DNA of 64,000 nucleotides from Arcobacteraceae bacterium (GTDB lineage Bacteria; Campylobacterota; Campylobacteria; Campylobacterales; Arcobacteraceae): NCBI GenBank assembly GCA_028687375.1, contig JAQUAG010000005.1, positions 1 to 64,000 of the forward strand, read 5' to 3'. Shown piece by piece: positions 1 to 8,641 of this stretch (position 1 is its first letter; each line of letters starts with the position of its first letter). The notes under the pieces were generated by a model. It saw only the letters and a program-made list of their open reading frames with translations, ran no database searches and was not told where the DNA came from. The position numbers and the translations under genes were made by a program.

Positions 1-107
1 GTTGGTGCCCAAACACCACCACCAACTTCAGCATTGATCCCCATAAATGCATTTGCAGATGTTGCCATCATTAAAGCTACTGCTGTGCTTAAAACTATTT
101 TTTTCAT
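1..107 (-). CDS. Outer-membrane/periplasmic protein, N-terminal fragment (clipped by window edge)
   Basis: The start codon is at 107 on the minus strand, after an AAAAGGATATTAA leader that works as a ribosome binding site. The first 20 or so residues are a clear Sec signal peptide: Lys-Lys-Lys, then a hydrophobic stretch, ending Ser-Ala-Asn-Ala. The mature part begins FMGINAEVGGGVWAPT, a Gly-rich opening typical of small outer-membrane beta-barrel proteins of this phylum. Only about 35 residues are inside the window, so the family assignment is an inference. Confidence 0.7.
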   Translation of the reverse strand, partial: MKKIVLSTAVALMMATSANAFMGINAEVGGGVWAP

Positions 108-151
108 TTAATATCCTTTTTAATTTTAATTTACTAAATCTTATCGCACTG

Positions 152-1447
152 TTACTTAGTTACGATTGAAAATGAAAGGTTTAAAATCTCTTTGTGAGAC
201 TTTATGAAATTATTGAGTTCATCTAAAGAGAGATTGTCAATCATTTGTAACTCTTTTTTTGGATACTCTTGATCCAATCCTTTATAAAAAAGATTAAAAG
301 CAAGCCCAAGTCGTTGGCTAAAAGTTTCAGTTCGTAAAGGTTCACTTCCACTTAAAAACTTTTTAGCACTTTCTAATTCTTCTAAAGTAGCTCCATTTTG
401 TGTAAAGTCATTAATTGTTTTAACAACTAGATTTTTCGCTTTCTCTTCATTCTCTATTTTTGTTTGAAGATATCCTGTAAAATAACTATGCGATTTATTA
501 ATGGAGGTGTATCCATACGCTGAATATGCAAGACCATTTTTAACCCTTATCTCCTCCATCAATCTACTTCCAAAACCACTTCCACCAAGGATAAAAGAGG
601 CAACTTTTGCTTTATAAACATCACTTGAATTGTAGTCAATTGCAAAATCACTTCCAAAATAGATATAAGCTTGTTCTGTATTTTTTTTGATTTTTTTTGT
701 TGCTATTTTTTTTGAAACTTGTAGTTTAGGAGTAGTTGTTTCCCCTTGTGATTTTAATAGCTTTGTTGTTGCTATGATATCTTTTTTAAATGTTTCTAAA
801 TCAATTTTTCCACCAACAACAATGATAAGATTATCAAGGTTTAAAACTTTTCCTAATTGTTTTTTTACATCATCCAACTCTATAGTTTTTAAAGACTCAA
901 CTTCTCCGCTACTACTATTTTCAAGTAGAGTATTTTTCCAAATGATTTTATTTAGATTTTTTCTAGCTACATCATCAAAATCATTCTCTTTTTGTTTGAG
1001 TTTACTAATTTGAAGATTTTTGATTTTATCAAGAGTATCTTGGGTCATATTTGGATCTTTTAAAAGTTGATTGAGAAGTTTTAGAGATTCTTCATATTCA
1101 CTCATTAAACAACTTATCTCGATTACAAATGTTTCAAATCCATTACTTGTATGGAGAGAAATGGCTTTATTTTCTAATTTTGTAGCAAACGCAATTGCTC
1201 CATCTTTTTTTGTCCCTTCGTTCAGAATTTTAGAAGTCAGTGTTGTAAGTCCACTTTGATTAACATCTAGCATCGAGCCACTATTTTTAAAAATAAGTTG
1301 AAGATTGAAAATAGGAAGAGTCTCACTTTTTTCAAATATCAAAGGGATTTGTTTATCTTTGATGTTGACTGTATCAATTGTTGCTGCCATTAGTATTGTT
1401 CCTTGAAGTAAATTTATGAAAAGAAAAGTAAAAAGAGATTTATTCAT
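152..1447 (-). CDS. M16 (insulinase-like) peptidase homologue, apparently non-catalytic, secreted
   Basis: This 431-aa protein has an N-terminal signal sequence of about 22 residues and the two-domain M16 layout, with a second-domain GGSGFGSRLMEEIR-type stretch near residues 288-301. The first domain should hold the zinc motif HxxEH, but the aligned position reads GLTTLTSKILNEGT, so both zinc-binding histidines and the catalytic glutamate are absent. Known M16 proteins often work as pairs of one active and one inactive subunit, so a structural or partner role is likely. No active partner is visible in the window. The gene overlaps the end of mqnC by 8 bp and is probably co-transcribed with it. 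Confidence 0.85.
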   Translation of the reverse strand: MNKSLFTFLFINLLQGTILMAATIDTVNIKDKQIPLIFEKSETLPIFNLQLIFKNSGSMLDVNQSGLTTLTSKILNEGTKKDGAIAFATKLENKAISLHTSNGFETFVIEISCLMSEYEESLKLLNQLLKDPNMTQDTLDKIKNLQISKLKQKENDFDDVARKNLNKIIWKNTLLENSSSGEVESLKTIELDDVKKQLGKVLNLDNLIIVVGGKIDLETFKKDIIATTKLLKSQGETTTPKLQVSKKIATKKIKKNTEQAYIYFGSDFAIDYNSSDVYKAKVASFILGGSGFGSRLMEEIRVKNGLAYSAYGYTSINKSHSYFTGYLQTKIENEEKAKNLVVKTINDFTQNGATLEELESAKKFLSGSEPLRTETFSQRLGLAFNLFYKGLDQEYPKKELQMIDNLSLDELNNFIKSHKEILNLSFSIVTK

Positions 1448-2498
1448 AGTATTTTTCTAAAATAGTGTAAGCCGTATCTCTTTTTGCTGGATTTTCCCCA
1501 ATATCTTTGATAAGCTTAATCATCTCATCTTGATTCATTCTATTGGTGGCCCCTGCTGCACTTACGACATTTTCTTCCATCATAGTGCTTCCAAGGTCAT
1601 TTGCCCCAAATTTTAAAGCCATTTGACCGATGTAACTTCCCTGGGTAACCCAACTACTTTGGATATTAGCAAAGTTATCAAGATAAAGTCTTGCAACTGC
1701 TAAAAGTCGTAAATATCTATTTGAACTTTGTGGTGGAATATAAAGTTCCTCGGCAAGTTTTGTATGAGCTGATTGGAAACTCCACATAATAAATGCTCGA
1801 AATCCACCTGTTTCATCTTGTAATTCTCGTATCTTCTCCCAATGTTCAATAATCTGTTCATCTGTTTCAATTGTCCCAAACATCATCGTTGCTGTTGATT
1901 TTATATCATTTTGATGAGCAACTCTATGAACTTCAAGCCAATCTTTTGTGTCTAATTTTTTTGGAGCTATAATATCACGGACTTTATCGTTAAGTATCTC
2001 AGCCCCAGCTCCAGGAATTGAAGATAATCCTTTTACTTTTAATCGTTTTAATACTTCATCGTAGCTTATTTTAGAAATTTTTGCTATAAAATCTATCTCA
2101 ATTGAGCTAAATCCATGAATAGTAACAGTAGGATATTTTGTATGGATATGTTCTACTAAATCCTCATAAAAATCAATTTTTAACTTTGGATGAACTCCCC
2201 CTTGAAATAATATTTGGGTTCCTCCAATTTCAAGTAATTCATCAATCTTTTGGTCAATCTCATCGTAAGTTAGTACATAAGCATCATCATCTTTTGTATG
2301 TCTGTAAAATGCACAAAACTTACAATCAACCCAACAAATATTTGTATAGTTGATATTTCTATCAACCACAAAAGTTGTAATCTTTTTTGGATGAAGTTGT
2401 AGTTTTCTCGCACTTGCCATTTGGCTTAATTCCAATAAAGAGGCATTTTGAATTAAATCTAAAGCCTCTTTATTTGTTAATCTTTTAAATTTTTCCAT
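1440..2498 (-). CDS. mqnC: Cyclic dehypoxanthinyl futalosine synthase MqnC (radical SAM)
   Basis: This 352-aa radical-SAM enzyme cyclises dehypoxanthine futalosine in the futalosine route to menaquinone. The [4Fe-4S]-binding motif is Cx3Cx2C at Cys55, Cys59 and Cys62 (CWVDCKFCAF), followed by a TIM-barrel region with the ILFQGGVHP segment usual in the MqnC/CofH family. Length matches the family. The alternative MqnE carries a different N-terminus, and CofH is part of F420 synthesis, for which nothing else is present here. It sits between bamA (18 bp gap) and the M16 homologue (8 bp overlap) on one strand. Confidence 0.93.
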   Translation of the reverse strand: MEKFKRLTNKEALDLIQNASLLELSQMASARKLQLHPKKITTFVVDRNINYTNICWVDCKFCAFYRHTKDDDAYVLTYDEIDQKIDELLEIGGTQILFQGGVHPKLKIDFYEDLVEHIHTKYPTVTIHGFSSIEIDFIAKISKISYDEVLKRLKVKGLSSIPGAGAEILNDKVRDIIAPKKLDTKDWLEVHRVAHQNDIKSTATMMFGTIETDEQIIEHWEKIRELQDETGGFRAFIMWSFQSAHTKLAEELYIPPQSSNRYLRLLAVARLYLDNFANIQSSWVTQGSYIGQMALKFGANDLGSTMMEENVVSAAGATNRMNQDEMIKLIKDIGENPAKRDTAYTILEKYYE

Positions 2499-2516
2499 TT
2501 GTGTAAATTTCCTCTT

Positions 2517-4715
2517 TTAAAATGCCGTACCTAGGCTAAATTCAAAGTTTGATGTTTTATCTGTAGAAGTTGGATTTATTGCTCTACTAAAGATAAATTG
2601 AAGTGGACCAACTGGTGATTGCCACTCTACAAGTCCACCATATCCAGATTTTTTGATTTCATTAAAACTATTTTCTCCAATCATCCCATAATCATAAAAC
2701 AATCCCCATCTCATATTTGCTTTTGGAATAAGTGGAAAACTTAGCTCTGCTGTATTTGTTAAATATTTTGTATATGGATTTGCATTATCATCTGGTTGAA
2801 AAGCATACGATTGATATCCTCTAACACTCGTAGGTCCTCCTAAATAAAATGTTGTTCCATCTGGTATTTGACCTAAATCTTGTAAAATTTTAAGTGTCGT
2901 TTTATATCTAAAAATCATATCAAAATCTAATAAATCATTAAACCCATAAAAATATTTTAAACTATTTGTATTAAGTAAATAGTGTGCATCCCCACCAACT
3001 CCAGCATATTTTAAACTCGCATTAGCAGAGATACCTTTTCTTGGAGTATAAAAGCTATCTGTATTGTTAAAGCTAATATATGGTGTAATTGAACTTGTGG
3101 TAAAGATTTTATTGAGTGTTGTATTTAAATCGTAAGTTACATCACTTTTTTCAATTGCATACACCGTTCCCACTCTTGTGTGTCTACCTATACTTCTTCC
3201 AACCCCTAAGCTTCCACCTAATGTGTCTGTTTGTTGATCACCTGTTGTTGAACCAACAGAAGCTGTTACAATTGATGTATCTTTATAAACACTAAAGCTT
3301 CCACTATAAATTCCATCATTTAATGCAGGGTTATTTAGAGATATTTTAGCTGTATCTTTTTTGCTTGAATGGTCAAGTGAAAATCCAAGGTCAAGTCCAC
3401 TTCCAAAGATATTTTTATCATTAACGCTTGCATTTATCATCCAACCATCATAGCTTCCATATCCACCACCAAGTACTAAGTTTCCTGTTGGTGCTTCAGC
3501 AACTTCAATTACTAAATCCATAAGATTATTAGAGACTCTTTTTTGTTTAATATCTACTGTTTGGAAGAAACCTGTTCTATTTAATGCACCTCTTGAATCT
3601 TCAAAATCTGTAAGATTAAAGAGATCTTTTGGGGCTAAATAACAATTTCTTCGTATAACTCTATCAAGTGTTCTTGTATTTCCAGCGATGATAACATCAT
3701 TGATATATACTTTTTCCCCTGGAGTGATATTGAAAATTATATCTGCTGTTTGGTTCTCTTTATTTTTTCTAATATCATAATTAACATCAGCAAATGCATA
3801 CCCTTTGTTTGCAATTTTTGTTTTAAGAAATTCAACATCTTTTCGTAAAAGTCCAATATTAAAAGTTTTATCTTTTTGCTCTCGTAAACCCTCTGTAAGC
3901 TCATCAAGTGGAACAATACTTTCATCTGTATAGATGATGATATTGTTAACTTTATATTTTGGACCCTCTTGAATAGAAAAATCAATTTCTGCAGTATTTG
4001 TATTGAAATCAATTTTAGAAAATGCTGCATCAACTCTAGCATCTAAAAAACCATTTTGAAGATAGATATCTTTTATCCTGTGATGGTCGTATTCTAGTTG
4101 GCTAAATTGCATTACACCGTCACTATGTCCAAACCACCAAGAGATTGTATCTTCCTCTTTGTTTGCAGTATTTTCTACAAATTGCTCTTTTCCTAACTCT
4201 TTTGCACCAGTGTAGTTGATTTTTTTGATAACTACTTCAGCACCTTTATTGACCATAAATTTTAAAGCCATACTTTGTGGATTGACTAAAGTTTCTTCCA
4301 TCTCAACAACAGAATTGATATATCCCTCTTTTTTAAGTTCAGAAAGTAAGATAGCTTTGGCTTGTTGAACCCTTTGTTCTGTAAACATTGAGCCTTTTTT
4401 GATTTTCATCGTTTTGTAAAGCTCTTTTAAATCTTCTTCTCTTGTTTTATAACCTTCCATCTCGATATTAACAATAAAAGGTTTTTCTGTAAAATTTATA
4501 TTGATAGTATCGTTTTCATCAACTATATCAATGTTTGTAAAATATCCCATTTTATAGAAGTTTTTTATCACTTGATTTAAGTCATCTTTGTTTGAGTTTA
4601 TCCTTTCAAATGCTAGTTTTTCTGATATTTGAGTAAGGCCATTTAGCTTTATCTCTTTCGTTGCTGCTGCATTTGAAACTGTAGATAATAATATAATAGA
4701 TAATAATCTTTTCAA
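2517..4715 (-). CDS. bamA: Outer membrane protein assembly factor BamA (Omp85)
   Basis: This 732-aa Omp85 protein is the central subunit of the BAM complex that inserts beta-barrels into the outer membrane. A short signal peptide is followed by about five POTRA repeats (roughly residues 20-375; for example VYINDVIIAGNTRTLDRVIRR is the last one) and a C-terminal 16-strand barrel with the conserved surface-loop segment YLGGPTSVRGYQSYAF. The protein ends in Phe as expected for a beta-signal. It lies head-to-head with tyrA across a 111-bp gap and precedes mqnC on the same strand. Confidence 0.95.
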   Translation of the reverse strand: MKRLLSIILLSTVSNAAATKEIKLNGLTQISEKLAFERINSNKDDLNQVIKNFYKMGYFTNIDIVDENDTININFTEKPFIVNIEMEGYKTREEDLKELYKTMKIKKGSMFTEQRVQQAKAILLSELKKEGYINSVVEMEETLVNPQSMALKFMVNKGAEVVIKKINYTGAKELGKEQFVENTANKEEDTISWWFGHSDGVMQFSQLEYDHHRIKDIYLQNGFLDARVDAAFSKIDFNTNTAEIDFSIQEGPKYKVNNIIIYTDESIVPLDELTEGLREQKDKTFNIGLLRKDVEFLKTKIANKGYAFADVNYDIRKNKENQTADIIFNITPGEKVYINDVIIAGNTRTLDRVIRRNCYLAPKDLFNLTDFEDSRGALNRTGFFQTVDIKQKRVSNNLMDLVIEVAEAPTGNLVLGGGYGSYDGWMINASVNDKNIFGSGLDLGFSLDHSSKKDTAKISLNNPALNDGIYSGSFSVYKDTSIVTASVGSTTGDQQTDTLGGSLGVGRSIGRHTRVGTVYAIEKSDVTYDLNTTLNKIFTTSSITPYISFNNTDSFYTPRKGISANASLKYAGVGGDAHYLLNTNSLKYFYGFNDLLDFDMIFRYKTTLKILQDLGQIPDGTTFYLGGPTSVRGYQSYAFQPDDNANPYTKYLTNTAELSFPLIPKANMRWGLFYDYGMIGENSFNEIKKSGYGGLVEWQSPVGPLQFIFSRAINPTSTDKTSNFEFSLGTAF

Positions 4716-4826
4716 GTTTGTCCCCGTTTTAAAAATAGGTTGGAGTATATCCTAAAGATTATAATAGTAAGTTAATAACAATTTAGGATTAAACTACTAT
4801 AAGATAAAATTCAAAAAAAATAGAGG
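4716..4826. promoter_or_regulatory. Divergent bamA/tyrA promoter region
   Basis: The 111-bp AT-rich gap separates two start codons facing apart. A TATAAT sequence can be read on the minus strand at 4764-4759 for bamA. On the plus strand CTATAAGATAAAAT at about 4797-4810 is a plausible -10 for tyrA, followed by the weak Shine-Dalgarno ATAGAGG. No clear -35 boxes are seen, as is usual for Campylobacterota sigma-70 promoters. Confidence 0.35.
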
Positions 4827-5666
4827 ATGGAAGTTGTGAAGATAGGAATAGTTGGTTTAGGATTGATGGGTGGTTCGTTTGGAAAAGCACTTAAAAAATA
4901 TAATCTTGCTTCAAAAATAGTTGGATATGACCATAATCAAATTCACCAAAAAGAGGCGATGGAACTTTGTTTGGTAGATGAGATTGTTGAGCTTGATGAG
5001 CTTATCAAATCTGATATGATAGTTCTTTGTATCCCTGTTGATGCAATTATTGCATTTTTACCAAAGCTTGTTTCTTGTGTGGAATATAACACTACAATTA
5101 TTGATTTTGGTAGTACAAAAGAGTTGATTGTGAAAAGTATTCCAAATGAGTTGAAAAGTTGTTATATTCCAGCGCATCCAATGACTGGAACTGAAAAATT
5201 TGGACCAAGTGCTGCTATCGATGAACTCTATGAAAATAAAACGATGGTACTATGTGACCTTGAAAGTGCAGGAGATATTCATAAAAATAGGGCTATTCAA
5301 ATATTTGAAACTCTAAAAATGAAGCTTGTATTTATGAACTCTCATGATCATGATATTCACGCTTGTTATATGTCTCATCTTCCCCATGCCATCTCCTTTG
5401 CTTTAGCAAATATGGTTATGAATCATGAACGTCCAAAAGATATCATAAGCCTTGCTGCTGGTGGATTTAAAGATATGAGTAGAATCGCTAAAAGTTCCCC
5501 TAATATGTGGAGTGATATATTTAGACAAAATAGGGCAAATTTGTTGGAGAGTTTGGATATTTATGAAAAGCAAATAGGTTATATCAAAAAAATATTGCAA
5601 AATGAGGATTATGAGAGAATAGAAGAGTGGATGAAAAAATCAAATACTCTTCATGATATTTTATAA
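4827..5666 (+). CDS. tyrA: Prephenate dehydrogenase TyrA
   Basis: This 279-aa NAD-dependent enzyme makes 4-hydroxyphenylpyruvate for tyrosine synthesis. It has an N-terminal Rossmann motif GLGLMG at residues 10-15 and the family segment AHPMTGTEKFGP, which carries a catalytic histidine, near residues 115-126. The all-helical C-terminal dimerisation half contains SHLPHAISFALA and a GGFKDMSRIAKSSPNMWSDI-type stretch. There is no fused chorismate mutase or ACT domain, as is usual in this phylum. It reads away from bamA, an arrangement also found in other Campylobacterota. Confidence 0.93.
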   Translation: MEVVKIGIVGLGLMGGSFGKALKKYNLASKIVGYDHNQIHQKEAMELCLVDEIVELDELIKSDMIVLCIPVDAIIAFLPKLVSCVEYNTTIIDFGSTKELIVKSIPNELKSCYIPAHPMTGTEKFGPSAAIDELYENKTMVLCDLESAGDIHKNRAIQIFETLKMKLVFMNSHDHDIHACYMSHLPHAISFALANMVMNHERPKDIISLAAGGFKDMSRIAKSSPNMWSDIFRQNRANLLESLDIYEKQIGYIKKILQNEDYERIEEWMKKSNTLHDIL

Positions 5667-5702
5667 AAAGAAGCAAATAAGTTATAATAAAAAGGATAGC
5701 AG

Positions 5703-6554
5703 ATGCAAAATATAGTAATAACTGGAGCTAGTGGCTTTGTAGGGACAAATTTAACAAAAATGTTCATAGATGAGGGTTATAATGTGATTGCTGTAAATCG
5801 AAAAGATTTACAAAATATAGAAAAATTGACCTCATTACTGAATAATGCAAAAGCTATCATCAATCTTGCTGGGGCGAATATTATTGGAAGATGGAGTGAT
5901 GAATACAAAAAACTCCTTTATAGTAGTAGACTTGATACTACAACAGCACTTATCAAAGCGATTGAAAAATGTGAAATTAAACCAGAGATTCTAATCTCAA
6001 CTTCAGCAGTTGGAATCTATTCAAATAAAAAAACTTACAATGAAGAAAATGGTGAATATGCAGATGATTTTTTAGGAAATCTTTGTAAAGAGTGGGAAAA
6101 TAAAGCTCTTGAAGCGAAACAATTTGGGGTGCGAACTGCAATTTTTAGATTTGGAATAGTTATGGGAGATGGCGGGGCATTAGCTAAAATGTTGCTTCCG
6201 TTTAAACTAGGAGTTGGTGGAACTATTGGAAATGGTAGTCAAGCTTTCTCATTTATCCATATTAAAGATTTAGTAAATGCGTATAAATTTGCTTTAAATA
6301 ATCCTTTAGAAGATATCTATAATTTGACTGCCCCAGTTCCAACTACAAATAAAGGGTTAACAACAGCTCTTGGAAAAACACTTCATCGTCCTACAATTTT
6401 CCCAGTACCAGAATTTGTGTTGAAGCTTATTTTTGGTGAAGGTGCAAAAGTTTTGACTGATGGGCAAAGCGTAGAGCCGAAAAGATTACAAGAGAGTGGA
6501 TTTGAGTTTGAATTTAAAACAATTGATGAAACTATAAAAAATTTAGTAGGATAA
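5703..6554 (+). CDS. TIGR01777-family NAD(P)-dependent epimerase/SDR protein
   Basis: This 283-aa protein is of the SDR39U1/YfcH type. The N-terminal nucleotide-binding motif is TGASGFVG (residues 7-14), and INLAGANIIGRW and the ISTSAVGIY stretch are typical of TIGR01777. The C-terminal DUF1731-like tail is present (HRPTIFPVPEFVLKLIFGEGA, positions about 228-250). The biochemical role of this family is poorly known; the assignment is to family only. It lies 36 bp after tyrA and could be co-transcribed. Confidence 0.88.
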   Translation: MQNIVITGASGFVGTNLTKMFIDEGYNVIAVNRKDLQNIEKLTSLLNNAKAIINLAGANIIGRWSDEYKKLLYSSRLDTTTALIKAIEKCEIKPEILISTSAVGIYSNKKTYNEENGEYADDFLGNLCKEWENKALEAKQFGVRTAIFRFGIVMGDGGALAKMLLPFKLGVGGTIGNGSQAFSFIHIKDLVNAYKFALNNPLEDIYNLTAPVPTTNKGLTTALGKTLHRPTIFPVPEFVLKLIFGEGAKVLTDGQSVEPKRLQESGFEFEFKTIDETIKNLVG

Positions 6555-6597
6555 AAGAGAATAAAATCATCTCATTTCAATCTTATTGAAACAATGT

Positions 6598-6603
6598 TAC
6601 AAT
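6598..6603 (+). promoter_or_regulatory. Putative -10 element for hisA
   Basis: TACAAT lies 31 bp before the hisA start codon, in an otherwise non-coding 80-bp gap, followed by an AGAGATAGGATATAGATA leader with a Shine-Dalgarno-like AGGA. No -35 consensus is clear. Confidence 0.35.
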
Positions 6604-6634
6604 CCCACCAATTAATAGAGATAGGATATAGATA

Positions 6635-7348
6635 ATGGAAATATTACCAGCGATAGATTTAAAAGATGGAAAAGCAGTAAGACTTAGCAAAGGTCTTATG
6701 GAAAGTGCAAAAATATACAGTGATGAGCCATGGCAAGTGGCAAAAAGATTTGAAGAACTTGGAAGTAAGTGGATTCATATAGTTGACCTTAATGGTGCTT
6801 TTGCTGGAGAACCAGCAAATTTGGAGCAGATTAGAAAAATTAGACAAAATTGTAATCTTAAAATGGAACTTGGTGGTGGAATTAGAGATGAAGAGACTAT
6901 CAAAATGTATCTAGCTCTTGGGGTTGATAGACTTATTTTAGGAAGTATTGCTGTTAAAAATCCGCAATTTGTAAAAGATATGGCTTCAAAATATCCAATT
7001 GCAGTTGGAATTGACGCTTTAAATGGAATGGTTGCTGTTGAAGGTTGGGCTGAAGTATCTACTATGAAAGCTACTGATTTAGCTCGTGAGTTTGCAAATG
7101 CTGGAGTTGAAGCGATTATTTGCACAGATATAAGTAAAGATGGAATGCTTTGTGGGGTAAATGTTGAGTTTACCGAAGAGATAGCACTTGCGTCAAAAGT
7201 TGACACAATAGCAAGTGGTGGTGTAAAAGATATAAATGATATCATCAACTGTAAAGCAAATGGAAATATTGCAGGTGTTATTGTTGGGAAAGCTTTTTAC
7301 GAAGGAACTTTAGATTTAGAAGAGGCTTTTAAGATACTTCATGACTAA
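6635..7348 (+). CDS. hisA: Phosphoribosylformimino-5-aminoimidazole carboxamide ribotide isomerase HisA
   Basis: This 237-aa TIM-barrel protein catalyses the fourth step of histidine synthesis (ProFAR to PRFAR). It starts with the canonical [13 protein letters not shown]. The two catalytic aspartates are Asp8 and Asp127, and the phosphate-binding glycine motifs ([18 protein letters not shown]) are intact. It is not next to other his genes, although hisH is present about 44 kb away. It overlaps the following permease gene by 8 bp, which suggests translational coupling of two unrelated functions. Confidence 0.95.
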   Translation: MEILPAIDLKDGKAVRLSKGLMESAKIYSDEPWQVAKRFEELGSKWIHIVDLNGAFAGEPANLEQIRKIRQNCNLKMELGGGIRDEETIKMYLALGVDRLILGSIAVKNPQFVKDMASKYPIAVGIDALNGMVAVEGWAEVSTMKATDLAREFANAGVEAIICTDISKDGMLCGVNVEFTEEIALASKVDTIASGGVKDINDIINCKANGNIAGVIVGKAFYEGTLDLEEAFKILHD

Positions 7349-8549
7349 AAATCTTGTAAATTTCATAATAAAAAAATATCTAAAATACGATAATAAAAAT
7401 CCATTTATAAGCATCACTGCGCTTCTTTCATTTTTTGGAGTTGCTATTGGAGTGATGGTTTTGATAGTGGCTATGGCTATTATGAATGGTATCTCAAAAG
7501 AGTTCCAAGATAAACTTTTTACTATGAATTATCCACTTACTATTTACCCTAAAATTGATGATAGCGTTAAAAAAGATTTGCTTACTCATCTTGAAAATAA
7601 ATTTCCAGATATGCTATTTTCGCCATATTTAAGTAGCCAAGTTATGGTGCAAAAAGATGGAATGATGGGTGGTGGACTTATTTTTGGTGTTGATTCACAA
7701 AAAGAGGCAAAAATTAATAAGATTTACAAAGAAGCCTTAACGACCAATCGAAAATTTGAAAAATATGATTTGATTGCTGGTGCTGGGATTCAAGAGGAGA
7801 TTGGACTTTACAAAGAGGATAAAGCAACTGTATTTTTTAGTAGCTTAAATCCAAACGGTGTAAGTATGATGCCAAAAATGAAACGATTTCAATTTGTTGG
7901 AAGTTTTAAATCAGGGCTAACTGCTTATGACAATGCTTATATGTTTACCTCACTTGAAGCACTCCAAACACTTTTAGAAAGAGATGCTACCTCTTATGAT
8001 GGGATACATATCTACTCAAAAGATCCAATAAAAGATATTGAAAAAATAAAAAAAGAATTACCAGAATTTGAAGTTGGCGTGATTGGTTGGTGGCAACAAA
8101 ATGGGAACTTTTTTAGTGCTATGGAGTTAGAAAAACAAGCACTTTTTATTGTTTTGATGTTGATTATTTTAATTGCTTCACTTAATATCATTAGTTCACT
8201 TCTTATGACTGTTATGAGTAGAAGAAAAGAGATAGCACTTTTACTTTCAATGGGTGCAAGTGCAAATGAAACCAAACAAATTTTCTTTAGACTTGGGATG
8301 GTTATTGGTGTTTCTGGGATAATATTTGGAGTTCTTTTGGGATTTTTAGGGATATATTTACTTGGAAATTTTGACATTATTTCACTTCCTGCTGATGTGT
8401 ATGGCACTTCAAAACTACCAGTTGATTTGAGTTTTATTGATTTCGCTCTTATACTTGTGGGATCGTTTGTAATTGTGTTGTTATCATCATATTATCCAGC
8501 TTATAAATCTACAAAAATAGATGTTCTTGAAGTGCTTAGAAACGAATAA
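7341..8549 (+). CDS. LolC/LolE-type ABC transporter permease (FtsX-domain)
   Basis: This 402-aa inner-membrane protein has the MacB/FtsX layout. One transmembrane helix lies near residues 22-50 ([23 protein letters not shown]), followed by a periplasmic domain of about 200 residues and three further helices in the last 140 residues. Its start resembles LolC/LolE, the permease pair that extracts lipoproteins from the inner membrane. Campylobacterota usually have a single LolF-like permease, and the ATPase LolD is not adjacent here. The start codon is inside the hisA end. Confidence 0.85.
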   Translation: MTKNLVNFIIKKYLKYDNKNPFISITALLSFFGVAIGVMVLIVAMAIMNGISKEFQDKLFTMNYPLTIYPKIDDSVKKDLLTHLENKFPDMLFSPYLSSQVMVQKDGMMGGGLIFGVDSQKEAKINKIYKEALTTNRKFEKYDLIAGAGIQEEIGLYKEDKATVFFSSLNPNGVSMMPKMKRFQFVGSFKSGLTAYDNAYMFTSLEALQTLLERDATSYDGIHIYSKDPIKDIEKIKKELPEFEVGVIGWWQQNGNFFSAMELEKQALFIVLMLIILIASLNIISSLLMTVMSRRKEIALLLSMGASANETKQIFFRLGMVIGVSGIIFGVLLGFLGIYLLGNFDIISLPADVYGTSKLPVDLSFIDFALILVGSFVIVLLSSYYPAYKSTKIDVLEVLRNE

Positions 8550-8576
8550 ATCATCGTTTTTTAAGCATTTTTTTTA

Positions 8577-8582
8577 TATAAT
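8577..8582 (+). promoter_or_regulatory. Putative -10 element for carB, preceded by a T-tract
   Basis: TATAAT follows a run of T residues (TTTTTTTTTA), the promoter style described for Campylobacterota sigma-70. It is 59 bp before the carB ATG. A clear AGGGAGAACG ribosome binding site precedes the ATG. Confidence 0.45.
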
Positions 8583-8641
8583 CTCCAAATTTTTACGACT
8601 AAAAATCAAAATCTTAATAACTAGAAACTAAGGGAGAACGA

